Source: JBBQIY01 sp964618405 (lineage in GTDB: Bacteria; Verrucomicrobiota; Kiritimatiellia; RFP12; UBA3636). From it: a DNA stretch of 5,157 bases. The notes under the pieces were generated by a model. The model searched no databases. It was not told where the DNA came from and saw nothing but the letters and a program-made list of their open reading frames with translations. The DNA is taken from assembly GCA_964618405.1 (NCBI GenBank), contig CAZUAY010000284.1, forward strand, positions 1-5,157, in the 5' to 3' direction. Below, piece after piece: positions 1 through 5,157 of the stretch. A program made the translations under genes and the position numbers. Numbering within the stretch: position 1 is the first letter of the stretch; each line of letters begins with the position of its first letter.

Positions 1-31
1 GGTCCTTGTTCAATCGCGAAGTAGCTCTGTT

Positions 32-1138
32 TTAGGCCCAGGCCGATGCGAGGAGTTTGACGATTTGGGCAATGTCGTTTTCCTTCAATGCGGCGTAGCC
101 CATGACAACGGTGTTGCGGGGAATGACGGTGTCGACCCGCTCCGCGTATTCAGAAACACCGGTGAGGCGAATGCCTTCTTTGGCAGCACGCGTTTTCATG
201 CCCTTTTCCCCTGGACCTCCGCTGAGCGTAACGAGTAAATGTAATCCGATATTAGATCCGCTAATGCGAACGCGTGTGCCGAATGCGGCTTTAAGAAGTG
301 TGATGAGCAGGTCGCGACGTTTCCGGCACAGCGTGCGCACGCGGTTTAAGTGGCGAACGAGATGTCCGCCCGCAATGAACTCGGCAAGCGTGAGTTGCTC
401 GAAAACCGAGACTGTGCAGGAATAGCCTTCAAAACGTTGCCTGTATTCTTGCAAGAGCGTTTGGGGCAGCACCATATACGCAATACGAACCGAGGGTGCA
501 ATTGAGCGAGACATGGTGCCGATGTAGATGACTTTTTCACTAGAGGTGAGCCCTGACAGCGAAGGGATCGGTCTTCCCGAATAACGAAATTCACTGTCGT
601 AATCATCTTCGATAATGTATCGGCCAGCCTTCTCCTCAGCCCACGCGATGAGCTCGAGGCGGCGTCCGACGGGCATGGTTGTTCCCATGGGGAATTGATG
701 CGTTGGCGTAATGTAGGCAATGTCAGCACCGCTGCTCTTTAATAAGTCCGGTCTCATGCCGGCATCATCCATGCCGAGTAGGGTGTAGGGGACACGATTG
801 TTTTGAAGGATGCGTCGGTTCTTTACGTAGCCTGGATCTTCGAGCGCATACAGGACATCGGGGCCGGTGATTTTGGTGAGGAGGCTGAGCAAGTATTCCA
901 TTCCAGCCCCGATGACCAGTTGAGAAGCCACCGCATCGACCGCTCGAAATTCCCGCAGATGTTCCATGAGTACGTCCCGCAAAACACGTTCACCTTGCGC
1001 CTCACCGGGAGCGAGTAGCGACTTTCCCCGCGTCATGACTTTTTTGGTCAGCTTTGCCCATGTTGCGAATGGGAAACCATCTGGGTCGACAAGGCTCGTG
1101 CGGAGATCGTATTTAAAATCTGGACGGTGCCTGACCGA
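32..1138 (-). pseudogene. MocR/PdxR-family (GntR-type) regulator remnant, aminotransferase-like domain only
   Basis: Intact MocR/PdxR proteins join an N-terminal winged-helix DNA-binding domain to a fold-type I aminotransferase-like domain that senses PLP or an amine. Only the second half is present. The first recognisable residues are the family linker (YDLRTSLVDPDGFPFATW), read from about 1120 down to 1055. They are followed by the PLP-domain motifs TPTHQFPMG and EDDYDSEFRY (residues 110-118 and 143-152, counting the Met at 1034-1036 as 1). An in-frame TAA at 1139-1141 closes the frame just before the linker. None of the three minus-strand frames upstream resembles a winged helix, and only about 120 bp separate it from the next gene, so the DNA-binding domain looks deleted rather than frameshifted. 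The motif usually reading S-K-S/T holds arginine instead (GTMSRS, Arg177, codon CGC), so the PLP Schiff-base lysine is lost. The 334-codon frame from 1036 to 32 is otherwise uninterrupted. A stand-alone translated protein starting at 1036 is possible, but it should not bind PLP covalently. Family assignment is firm; pseudogene status is inferred. Confidence 0.8.
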
Positions 1139-1162
1139 TTACGAATCACTCCCAACTTGAAC

Positions 1163-1192
1163 TTGATGAAAGCGGTCCTAAGAGAGTATGAT
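1163..1192 (+). promoter_or_regulatory. Candidate sigma-70-type promoter for the lipoate operon
   Basis: TTGATG (1163-1168) and TATGAT (1187-1192) are separated by 18 nt, matching the -35 and -10 consensus at 4/6 and 5/6 positions. An overlapping alternative -35, TTGAAC, lies at 1157-1162 but its spacing is too long. Transcription would begin near 1199, leaving a leader of about 60 nt before the ATG at 1262. The perfect palindrome AATTGCAATT (1211-1220) lies just downstream of the predicted start. Inferred from sequence only. Confidence 0.45.
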
Positions 1193-1261
1193 GGCGGTCG
1201 TGATAGCACTAATTGCAATTGCCACCGTACGAAGTTATCAGGATACAGCCCTTTTTCATTT

Positions 1262-2020
1262 ATGCAGATCCCATACAACGAATTAACACTACTTTCAGTT
1301 GAGCCTTGGTTGCTCTGGCTGGATGGTGCACATTCTCCATTCTTCAACATGGCGGCAGATCATGTGATGCTGGAGCATAGTGCGGAATTGAGTAAGCCCC
1401 TCCTGCGCATCTACCAATGGGATCGTCCTTCCGTTTCCTTTGGTCGCTCCCAGCATTATCCTGCTAATATTCCAGAAGGGTATACGGTAGTACGTCGTCC
1501 GACTGGAGGCGGTGTGGTTTGGCATGATGGCGACTTGACTTATACGATTGTCCTTCCTGTTGATCACACGCTTGCTTTGTTGGACATGAAAACAAGCTAC
1601 CAATTTATTCATCAGGCAATCCTTGCCCAGTTGGAATCGGGGACATTTCTGAAAGAGAACAAGGATGCTGGCGTCGACCCAAGAACGATGCAGTGTTTTC
1701 GCTCGCCGAGTCGCTTCGATATCATGGGACCGACGGGTATTAAGTATGCGGGAGCTGCCCAGTTCCGCTGCAATAAAGGCATGTTAAACCAAGGCAGCGT
1801 TAAATTAGAGGCTGCAGCTGGGGATTGGGTCCAGATGAAAACAACCATTTTGAGGGCGTTTGAATGTTCCGCCAACGCTGAATATACGCTGTGGACGCCA
1901 GGGGCAACTTTGCTTGCAGAGATCGAATTCAAATCAACAGAACAGTACGAAAATCGTGATTGGAATCATGATGGAAGACTGCCGAAGCACCGAAAATTGA
2001 TGGAGAGAAGCCATGAATGA
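1262..2020 (+). CDS. Lipoate/octanoate transferase family protein (probable LipM-like octanoyltransferase)
   Basis: A 252-residue member of the biotin/lipoate A/B protein ligase (BPL_LplA_LipB) family. Its predicted role is to move an octanoyl group, probably from octanoyl-ACP, to a lysine on a lipoyl carrier domain in the cytoplasm, giving the substrate for LipA. Visible motifs are the acyl-binding strand-loop RRPTGGG (78-84) followed by VVWHDGDLTYT (85-95), the lysine motif GIKYAGAAQ (159-167, Lys161), and LNQGS (175-179). Cys145 in the context QCFRSPSRFDI sits where LipM-type octanoyltransferases carry their acyl-thioester cysteine (CFxxPSxxE/D). This, and the adjacent lipA, favour a transferase over an ATP-dependent lipoate ligase. 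The RRPTGGG loop is more LplA-like, so a ligase or LipL-type amidotransferase is not excluded. The protein is slightly shorter than LipM (about 280). The start at 1262 is chosen because the frame further upstream (from 1127) shows no family similarity and runs through the promoter. No strong Shine-Dalgarno sequence precedes it. The 3' end overlaps lipA by 8 nt. Confidence 0.85.
   Translation: MQIPYNELTLLSVEPWLLWLDGAHSPFFNMAADHVMLEHSAELSKPLLRIYQWDRPSVSFGRSQHYPANIPEGYTVVRRPTGGGVVWHDGDLTYTIVLPVDHTLALLDMKTSYQFIHQAILAQLESGTFLKENKDAGVDPRTMQCFRSPSRFDIMGPTGIKYAGAAQFRCNKGMLNQGSVKLEAAAGDWVQMKTTILRAFECSANAEYTLWTPGATLLAEIEFKSTEQYENRDWNHDGRLPKHRKLMERSHE
2002..2007 (+). promoter_or_regulatory. Shine-Dalgarno site for lipA
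   Basis: GGAGAG lies 5 nt before the ATG at 2013, inside the end of the upstream gene. It supports this start and coupled translation of the two lipoate genes. Confidence 0.65.
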
Positions 2021-2876
2021 ACCGCATCAGCGTTTCCCAGACTGGCTGAGGGTCCAAGGATCCTCGGAGAGTCAGAAACACGTTACTGAGATCCTTTCGG
2101 ATCTTCACCTCAACACGGTTTGCGCTAATGCGCTGTGCCCAAATTTAGGGAAATGCTTTTCACAGGGTGTGGCGACGTTTTTGATTATGGGCGACACCTG
2201 TACGCGAAACTGTCGATTCTGCGCCATTAGTCACGGAATTCGTCCGCTGCCTCCCGAGGCGGATGAACCGGATAGACTTGCCGAAGCCGTTCAACGCCTC
2301 GGGCTGAAATTTGTCGTCGTGACCAGCGTGACGCGAGATGATCTTCCCGATGGTGGTGCTGACTGCTTTTACCAAGTGATTACTCGTATCAAACAGCTCT
2401 GTCCTGAAACAGGTGTCGAGGTGCTAACGCCGGATTTCGGAGGGTCAGAAGTTGCCCTTATGCATGTTTTAACGGCGAAACCGGAAGTTTTTAATCATAA
2501 TATTGAGACGGTTCGAAGGCTTTCGAGTGCGATTCGTAGCGACGCCACGTATGATCGTTCGCTAGCGGTGCTTCGCAATGCCGTTCGGCTTGGGAATGGA
2601 ATTCCTGTCAAATCAGGGATCATGCTTGGCCTTGGGGAGGAAGAAGATGAAATTGCTGAAACGCTCCGCGACCTTCGCTCCGCTGGCGTGTCCATTTTGA
2701 CGATCGGACAATATCTGCCACCCACGAAGGCGCATTATCCGTTGACAAGATATGTGCCCCCCGCCGAGTTTGCAGCTTGGAAGGTTCGCGCAGAGGCAAT
2801 GGGATTTAAAGGCGTGATGAGCTCCCCCCTCGTCCGAAGTAGCTACCACGCCAAAGAGCTCTTTCACGCTACATGA
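2013..2876 (+). CDS. lipA: Lipoyl synthase (radical SAM), LipA
   Basis: LipA inserts two sulfur atoms at C6 and C8 of a protein-bound octanoyl chain (EC 2.8.1.8), completing lipoyl cofactors of pyruvate and 2-oxoacid dehydrogenases and of the glycine cleavage H protein. The 287-residue product is full length for the family. It shows the auxiliary 4Fe-4S motif CxxxxCxxxxxC (Cys37, Cys42, Cys48), the radical-SAM motif CTRNCRFC (Cys63, Cys67, Cys70), the family signatures TSVTRDDLPDGGA (104-116), NHNIETV (161-167), KSGIMLGLGE (200-209) and GQYLPPTKAH (232-241), and the C-terminal RSSYHA (275-280), whose serine ligates the auxiliary cluster in characterised LipA proteins. All cluster ligands are present, so it should be active. 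The start follows a good Shine-Dalgarno site. It overlaps the upstream acyltransferase gene by 8 nt, consistent with one transcript handing octanoylated protein from one enzyme to the next. Confidence 0.97.
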   Translation: MNEPHQRFPDWLRVQGSSESQKHVTEILSDLHLNTVCANALCPNLGKCFSQGVATFLIMGDTCTRNCRFCAISHGIRPLPPEADEPDRLAEAVQRLGLKFVVVTSVTRDDLPDGGADCFYQVITRIKQLCPETGVEVLTPDFGGSEVALMHVLTAKPEVFNHNIETVRRLSSAIRSDATYDRSLAVLRNAVRLGNGIPVKSGIMLGLGEEEDEIAETLRDLRSAGVSILTIGQYLPPTKAHYPLTRYVPPAEFAAWKVRAEAMGFKGVMSSPLVRSSYHAKELFHAT

Positions 2877-2885
2877 AATAGGATG

Positions 2886-2899
2886 CCGCTTGGAAGCGG
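2886..2899. repeat. Short perfect palindrome after lipA
   Basis: CCGCTT-GG-AAGCGG begins 9 nt after the lipA stop. It could form a 5-6 bp hairpin in the lipA 3' end. It is not followed by a T-run, so it is not a standard intrinsic terminator. It may protect the 3' end or be incidental. Confidence 0.4.
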
Positions 2900-2911
2900 A
2901 ATTCGTCTGCC

Positions 2912-3004
2912 AAGTCATCACTCAGGTCGATTCGCAAACTAACTGTGCCTTTCCCGCTAACGGGAGGCGCAGTTAGTTTGCCAGGTCACGAAGTCATCAC
3001 TCAG
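2912..3004 (+). repeat. 14-nt direct repeat flanking the intergenic hairpin
   Basis: AAGTCATCACTCAG occurs identically at 2912-2925 and 2991-3004, 79 nt apart, on either side of the long inverted repeat at 2934-2981. Each copy leads into GCAAACTAA, directly in the right copy (sharing the final G) and after GTCGATTC in the left copy. The region therefore looks like a partial duplication or the footprint of a small inserted element. No protein is encoded here. Confidence 0.75.
2934..2981 (+). repeat. Long inverted repeat (hairpin) between lipA and the nickel operon
   Basis: GCAAACTAACTG (2934-2945) pairs perfectly with CAGTTAGTTTGC (2970-2981). A T-G wobble and GCCT/AGGC (2947-2950 with 2965-2968) extend the stem. 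After a two-base bulge (2951-2952), CCCG (2953-2956) pairs with CGGG (2961-2964), leaving the loop CTAA. About 21 pairs are possible, so in RNA the stem should be very stable. Neither strand has a T-run directly after it, so it is not a canonical intrinsic terminator. It could be a rho-assisted end, an RNA processing or stability element of the lipA transcript, or a binding site. The stem ends carry two of three local copies of GCAAACTAA. Confidence 0.8.
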
Positions 3005-3027
3005 CAAACTAATCATTCTTGTTTTGA

Positions 3028-3056
3028 TTGAATAAAAGCCCGTGAATTAGTATACT
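3028..3056 (+). promoter_or_regulatory. Candidate sigma-70-type promoter for the nickel/lar operon
   Basis: TTGAAT (3028-3033) and TATACT (3051-3056) are separated by the optimal 17 nt, matching consensus at 4/6 and 5/6 positions. Transcription would start near 3063 and give a leader of about 120 nt. A copy of GCAAACTAA (3004-3012) ends 15 nt upstream of the -35 box, a position that would suit an activator site. Inferred from sequence only. Confidence 0.6.
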
Positions 3057-3083
3057 TCTACGGCATTGAAGAAAAAAACTTCA

Positions 3084-3115
3084 TTATCCGTGTGTCGCTT
3101 TATGGCTATGGATAA
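3084..3115 (+). promoter_or_regulatory. Weak dyad in the leader of the nickel operon
   Basis: TTATCC (3084-3089) and GGATAA (3110-3115) form a perfect 6-bp dyad with a 20-nt spacer, placed shortly after the predicted transcription start. It could be a repressor operator or a weak stem in the leader. It does not match the NikR half-site GTATGA, and I do not recognise the NiCo or cobalamin riboswitch cores in the leader. It may be chance. Confidence 0.25.
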
Positions 3116-3172
3116 CCCAACACAAAGAATTCACCGTTTCAACCTTAACTGTCTTTTCACGAGACCTAGTCC

Positions 3173-3176
3173 GGAG
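3173..3176 (+). promoter_or_regulatory. Shine-Dalgarno site for the nickel transporter gene
   Basis: GGAG ends 8 nt before the ATG at 3185. This fixes the start so that histidine is residue 2, which matters because the N-terminus itself is a metal ligand in this family. Confidence 0.65.
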
Positions 3177-3184
3177 ATCAAAAA

Positions 3185-4075
3185 ATGCACGTCCCTACTG
3201 AAATGCTTCTTGGCCCCATTTGTCCAATAACGGCTGCCGTTGCTATCGCAGGCGTTGGTACTGCTGCCGCCTTAATCGTTAAGTTTAAAAAATTAGCGCC
3301 GGCAGCAGGTCGCTTCGCCCTAGTGAGTGCAACCGTTTTCGGGCTTCAGATGCTTAACTACCCGATCTTCGATGGCATCTCTGGCCATTTGATCGCAGGC
3401 GTTTTTGCTGCTTCAATTCTCGGAATTCCTGCTGGTGTGCTTTCACTAGCACTCGTGCTGACCATCCAAACGCTTTTGTTTGCGGATGGTGGTCTGATGA
3501 TGCTGGGAGCCAATATTTTGAATATGGCGATTATCGGTGCTGGTGTTGGTGGATTTCTCCGCCAGACGTTGATCGGCCGGAATGTCAATCGCAATCTGGC
3601 TACTGGTATCGCGGCGGGCGTCTCTGTTGAGCTTGCTGTGCTTGCCCTTTGCGTTCAGTTGGCGGTATCGGGTAAGGCGACCGCTCCAGCCCTTGGTACA
3701 CTCGTTGCCGTTCATACCGTGCTTGCCGTGGTTGAAGGTTTCGCAACGGTGCTGCTCGTCAAGGCTTGCGCTTTCACAAGTGAAAAAACGACGTCAAGAA
3801 GTGCCTACGCCGTTCTCTCTGGTCTCATCGTTTCGTGCATTGCTGTAGCGCCTTTTGCTTCAGCTTTCCCAGATGCTTTCGAGTGGACGATGGATCGTTT
3901 CCATCTCCTTCCAAACGCTCCGGCATTCACTCACGCCCCATTGCCCGATTACCTGTTAGGAGGCATTTCCAACGAATTCCTTTCCGCAGGTTTTGCTGGG
4001 GCAATCGGAGTTGCAGTCGTCCTCGTGATTGCTTTCGCTTTTGCGCTGCCTTTTGCAAGAAAGAATAAGGCCTAA
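3185..4075 (+). CDS. cbiM: ECF-type nickel (cobalt) transporter substrate-binding membrane protein, CbiM/NikM with PDGLE-like C-terminus
   Basis: A 296-residue integral membrane protein of the CbiM/NikM/LarMN family, the metal-specific S component of a group I energy-coupling-factor transporter. In characterised NikM, Ni(II) is held by the free N-terminus, His2 and a histidine near residue 67. Here Met1-His2 and His68 in GISGHLIAG are present, followed by the family segment QTLLFADGGLMMLGANILNM (95-114). About seven to eight hydrophobic segments are visible, roughly 11-33, 45-60, 66-98, 104-125, 138-162, 168-196, 207-227 and 268-290. After residue 227 comes FPDAFEW (228-234) and APLPDYLL (251-258), the PDGLE-type region found in NikN-like partners, so M and N functions appear fused. 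The N-terminus reads MHVPTEM rather than the common MHIPDGF. Energy-module genes (CbiQ/CbiO type) are not in the window. The stop overlaps the larB start by one base (TAATG). Nickel rather than cobalt is inferred from the lar neighbours. A symbol such as nikMN or larMN would be equally fair. Confidence 0.88.
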   Translation: MHVPTEMLLGPICPITAAVAIAGVGTAAALIVKFKKLAPAAGRFALVSATVFGLQMLNYPIFDGISGHLIAGVFAASILGIPAGVLSLALVLTIQTLLFADGGLMMLGANILNMAIIGAGVGGFLRQTLIGRNVNRNLATGIAAGVSVELAVLALCVQLAVSGKATAPALGTLVAVHTVLAVVEGFATVLLVKACAFTSEKTTSRSAYAVLSGLIVSCIAVAPFASAFPDAFEWTMDRFHLLPNAPAFTHAPLPDYLLGGISNEFLSAGFAGAIGVAVVLVIAFAFALPFARKNKA

Positions 4076-4827
4076 TGCAGATTGAGGCCATCCTCAAGGC
4101 CTTGCTCGACGGAAGTCTTTCAGCCGAAGAGGCCGCCACAAAATTAAAAGCCCCGGCTTACGAAGATCTCGGTTTTGCTAAACTCGACTTCCAACGAGAA
4201 CTCCGGCGGGGCTTTGGTGAGGTTGTGTATTGCCCTGGCAAGACAAACACGCAGCTTCTTAAAATTTTACAAGCTTTCCGTGACAACAATCGCTCCGTAC
4301 TGGGTAGCCGTTGTTCTCCCGAACAGTACGAGTATCTTTGCGAAAATCAGCTTAATATCCAGTATGACGCCTGCTCGCGGCTGCTGGTGCAGAGGAGCGG
4401 AGATGTAATATCTGCAATCGGGAACGTGGCTGTGTGTACAGGCGGTACGGCCGATATGCCGGTCGCAGAAGAGGCAGCGCAGACTGCTGAATTCTTCGGT
4501 GCCGTTGTGCAACGTCATTACGATGTGGGTGTTGCCGGGATTCACCGTCTGCTCTCGAAAGTTGATGAAATTAGAAAGGCGAATGCTGTCATTGCTGTTG
4601 CTGGCATGGAAGGAGCGCTAGGCGGTGTCGTGGCTGGCCTCGTCGATGTGCCCGTTATTGCAGTGCCAACTTCGGTCGGTTACGGGGCGTCATTTGAAGG
4701 CCTCGCTCCGCTTCTGACGATGCTTAATTCGTGTGCAGAAGGAATGTCCGTAGTCAATATCGACAACGGATTCGGTGCCGGTTATCTAGCGGCGCAGATC
4801 AATCGATTAGTTGAGAGGAAACGATGA
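4075..4827 (+). CDS. larB: Pyridinium-3,5-biscarboxylic acid mononucleotide synthase, LarB
   Basis: LarB starts synthesis of the nickel-pincer nucleotide cofactor. It carboxylates the pyridinium ring of nicotinic acid adenine dinucleotide and releases AMP, giving pyridinium-3,5-biscarboxylic acid mononucleotide. The 250-residue protein has the usual LarB length and layout: an N-terminal helical region with GSLSAEEA (13-20) and LDFQRELRRGFGEVVYCPGKT (37-57), then a PurE/AIR-carboxylase-like domain. That domain shows AVCTGGTADMPVAEEA (119-134), YDVGVAGIHRLL (149-160), AVAGMEGALGGVVAGL (174-189), VPTSVGYGASFEG (197-209) and NIDNGFGAG (228-236). Glu179 and Cys220 fall where the catalytic glutamate and the cysteine that can form an adduct with the pyridinium ring lie in Lactobacillus plantarum LarB. 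Nothing looks damaged. The gene begins inside the transporter stop codon (TAATG) and ends overlapping larC by 4 nt (ATGA), implying coupled translation. Confidence 0.96.
   Translation: MQIEAILKALLDGSLSAEEAATKLKAPAYEDLGFAKLDFQRELRRGFGEVVYCPGKTNTQLLKILQAFRDNNRSVLGSRCSPEQYEYLCENQLNIQYDACSRLLVQRSGDVISAIGNVAVCTGGTADMPVAEEAAQTAEFFGAVVQRHYDVGVAGIHRLLSKVDEIRKANAVIAVAGMEGALGGVVAGLVDVPVIAVPTSVGYGASFEGLAPLLTMLNSCAEGMSVVNIDNGFGAGYLAAQINRLVERKR
4813..4819 (+). promoter_or_regulatory. Shine-Dalgarno site for larC
   Basis: GAGAGGA lies just upstream of the ATG at 4824 and within the end of larB. It supports the ATGA overlap as the true larC start, rather than the later in-frame ATG at 4836. Confidence 0.6.
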
Positions 4828-5157
4828 AAAAGAAAATGCTTTATTTGGAATGCGCTTCTGGAATCAGTGGCGATATGACAGTGGCCTCGCTGCTCGATCT
4901 CGGCGCAAATCGTGAAAAACTAGACGCTGTCTTAACCAGCATTCAATTGGAGGGCTTTACGTATGGGGTGACACGGAGTCTGTCGCACGGCATGGAAGGT
5001 TGCGATTTCGATGTGGTTTTAGCTCACGAGGAACATCATCACGCTCGACACGCAGAGGCGGCGGTGCACGAGCATTCCCACGGCGAGCACAAGCATGAGC
5101 ATCACGAGCATTCCCACGGCGAGCACAAGCATGAGCATCACGAGCATTCCCACGGCG
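4824..5157 (+). CDS. larC: Nickel-pincer cofactor biosynthesis protein LarC, 5' part (runs off window)
   Basis: LarC is the CTP-dependent cyclometallase that inserts nickel into the pincer nucleotide, the last step of cofactor assembly. The first 111 codons are present; a full protein is usually about 400 residues. The N-terminus carries the family signature LYLECASGISGDM (6-18) and ASLLDLGA (21-28). A histidine-rich stretch starts near residue 68 (HEEHHHARH) and passes at His82 into a perfect 12-residue repeat, HEHSHGEHKHEH, half of it histidine. Two full copies and part of a third are seen before the sequence ends. LarC proteins commonly have a short His-rich loop here, so position is typical but length is not. 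It may store or channel nickel. Some LarC genes are split into larC1 and larC2 joined by ribosomal frameshifting; the relevant region lies beyond the window. Confidence 0.93.
   Translation, partial: MKKKMLYLECASGISGDMTVASLLDLGANREKLDAVLTSIQLEGFTYGVTRSLSHGMEGCDFDVVLAHEEHHHARHAEAAVHEHSHGEHKHEHHEHSHGEHKHEHHEHSHG
5067..5157 (+). repeat. 36-nt in-frame tandem repeat in larC encoding a His-rich tract
   Basis: A 36-nt unit beginning CACGAGCATTCCCACGG occurs at 5067-5102, again at 5103-5138, and partly at 5139-5157, where the window stops. The copies are identical at the nucleotide level, including synonymous positions, so the expansion is recent or kept uniform by recombination or replication slippage. 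The unit is a multiple of three and keeps the larC frame. Total copy number is unknown because the array continues past the end. Confidence 0.95.

Noticed and set aside
346..729. Other open frames within the regulator remnant, lipA, transporter and larB
   Set aside because: They lie inside or antisense to clearly identified genes, lack recognisable motifs and have compositions expected of shadow frames.
1127..1261. An upstream extension of the acyltransferase gene starting at 1127
   Set aside because: The extra 45 residues show no family similarity, run through a plausible promoter and overlap the regulator remnant; family proteins begin close to the start at 1262.
1048..1350. Minus-strand open frame upstream of the regulator remnant as the lost DNA-binding domain
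   Set aside because: Its translation has no winged-helix pattern and most of it lies antisense to the acyltransferase 5' end and promoter.
2934..2981. The long hairpin as an ordinary rho-independent terminator of lipA
   Set aside because: No T-run follows the stem on either strand, so the canonical architecture is missing; only a rho-assisted or processing role remains open.
3063..3184. A NikR operator, NiCo riboswitch or cobalamin riboswitch in the nickel operon leader
   Set aside because: Neither GTATGA/TCATAC half-sites nor recognisable riboswitch core motifs could be found by eye; a covariance-model search would decide.
5067..5157. Regular 36-nt repeats resembling a CRISPR array
   Set aside because: The units abut with no spacers, are in frame with larC and encode a His-rich tract, so this is a coding tandem repeat.

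Overview
This is a bacterial chromosomal window of moderate GC (roughly half, by eye) holding two short plus-strand operons and a decayed regulator on the minus strand. No rRNA, tRNA, insertion sequence, phage gene or CRISPR array is visible. The taxon cannot be fixed from the sequence. The genes are tightly packed with overlapping stops and starts, and Shine-Dalgarno-like sequences precede lipA, the nickel transporter and larC. A cysteine-type octanoyltransferase-like protein next to lipA, plus an anaerobe-type nickel-pincer pathway, would fit several anaerobic or PVC-group lineages. That is only a guess.

Left part (32-1138, minus): the aminotransferase-like half of a MocR/PdxR (GntR-type) regulator. 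The N-terminal winged-helix DNA-binding half is absent: homology starts in the linker right after an in-frame stop at 1139-1141, and nothing like a winged helix lies further upstream. The PLP-binding lysine is replaced by arginine. It is best read as a 5'-deleted pseudogene.

Middle part (about 1163-2876, plus): a candidate sigma-70-type promoter, then a lipoate/octanoate transferase-family protein with a conserved Cys and Lys, overlapping lipA (lipoyl synthase) by 8 nt. Together they could make lipoyl groups de novo: octanoyl transfer onto a carrier domain, then double sulfur insertion.

Intergenic region (2877-3184): 308 nt without a gene. It holds a small palindrome, a long imperfect hairpin flanked by a 14-nt direct repeat, three copies of the 9-mer GCAAACTAA (two direct, one inverted), a good sigma-70-type promoter (TTGAAT-N17-TATACT) and a weak dyad in the leader.

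Right part (3185-5157, plus, runs off the end): a nickel-pincer nucleotide (NPN) cofactor operon. A CbiM/NikM-type ECF nickel uptake protein with a C-terminal PDGLE-like segment is followed by larB (NaAD carboxylase/hydrolase) and the 5' part of larC (nickel insertion). Junction overlaps of 1 nt and 4 nt suggest translational coupling. The logic is nickel import, then pincer nucleotide synthesis, then nickel insertion, to serve a LarA-type racemase or epimerase that is not in the window. The larC fragment ends inside a perfect in-frame 36-nt tandem repeat encoding a histidine-rich tract, the most striking sequence feature here.
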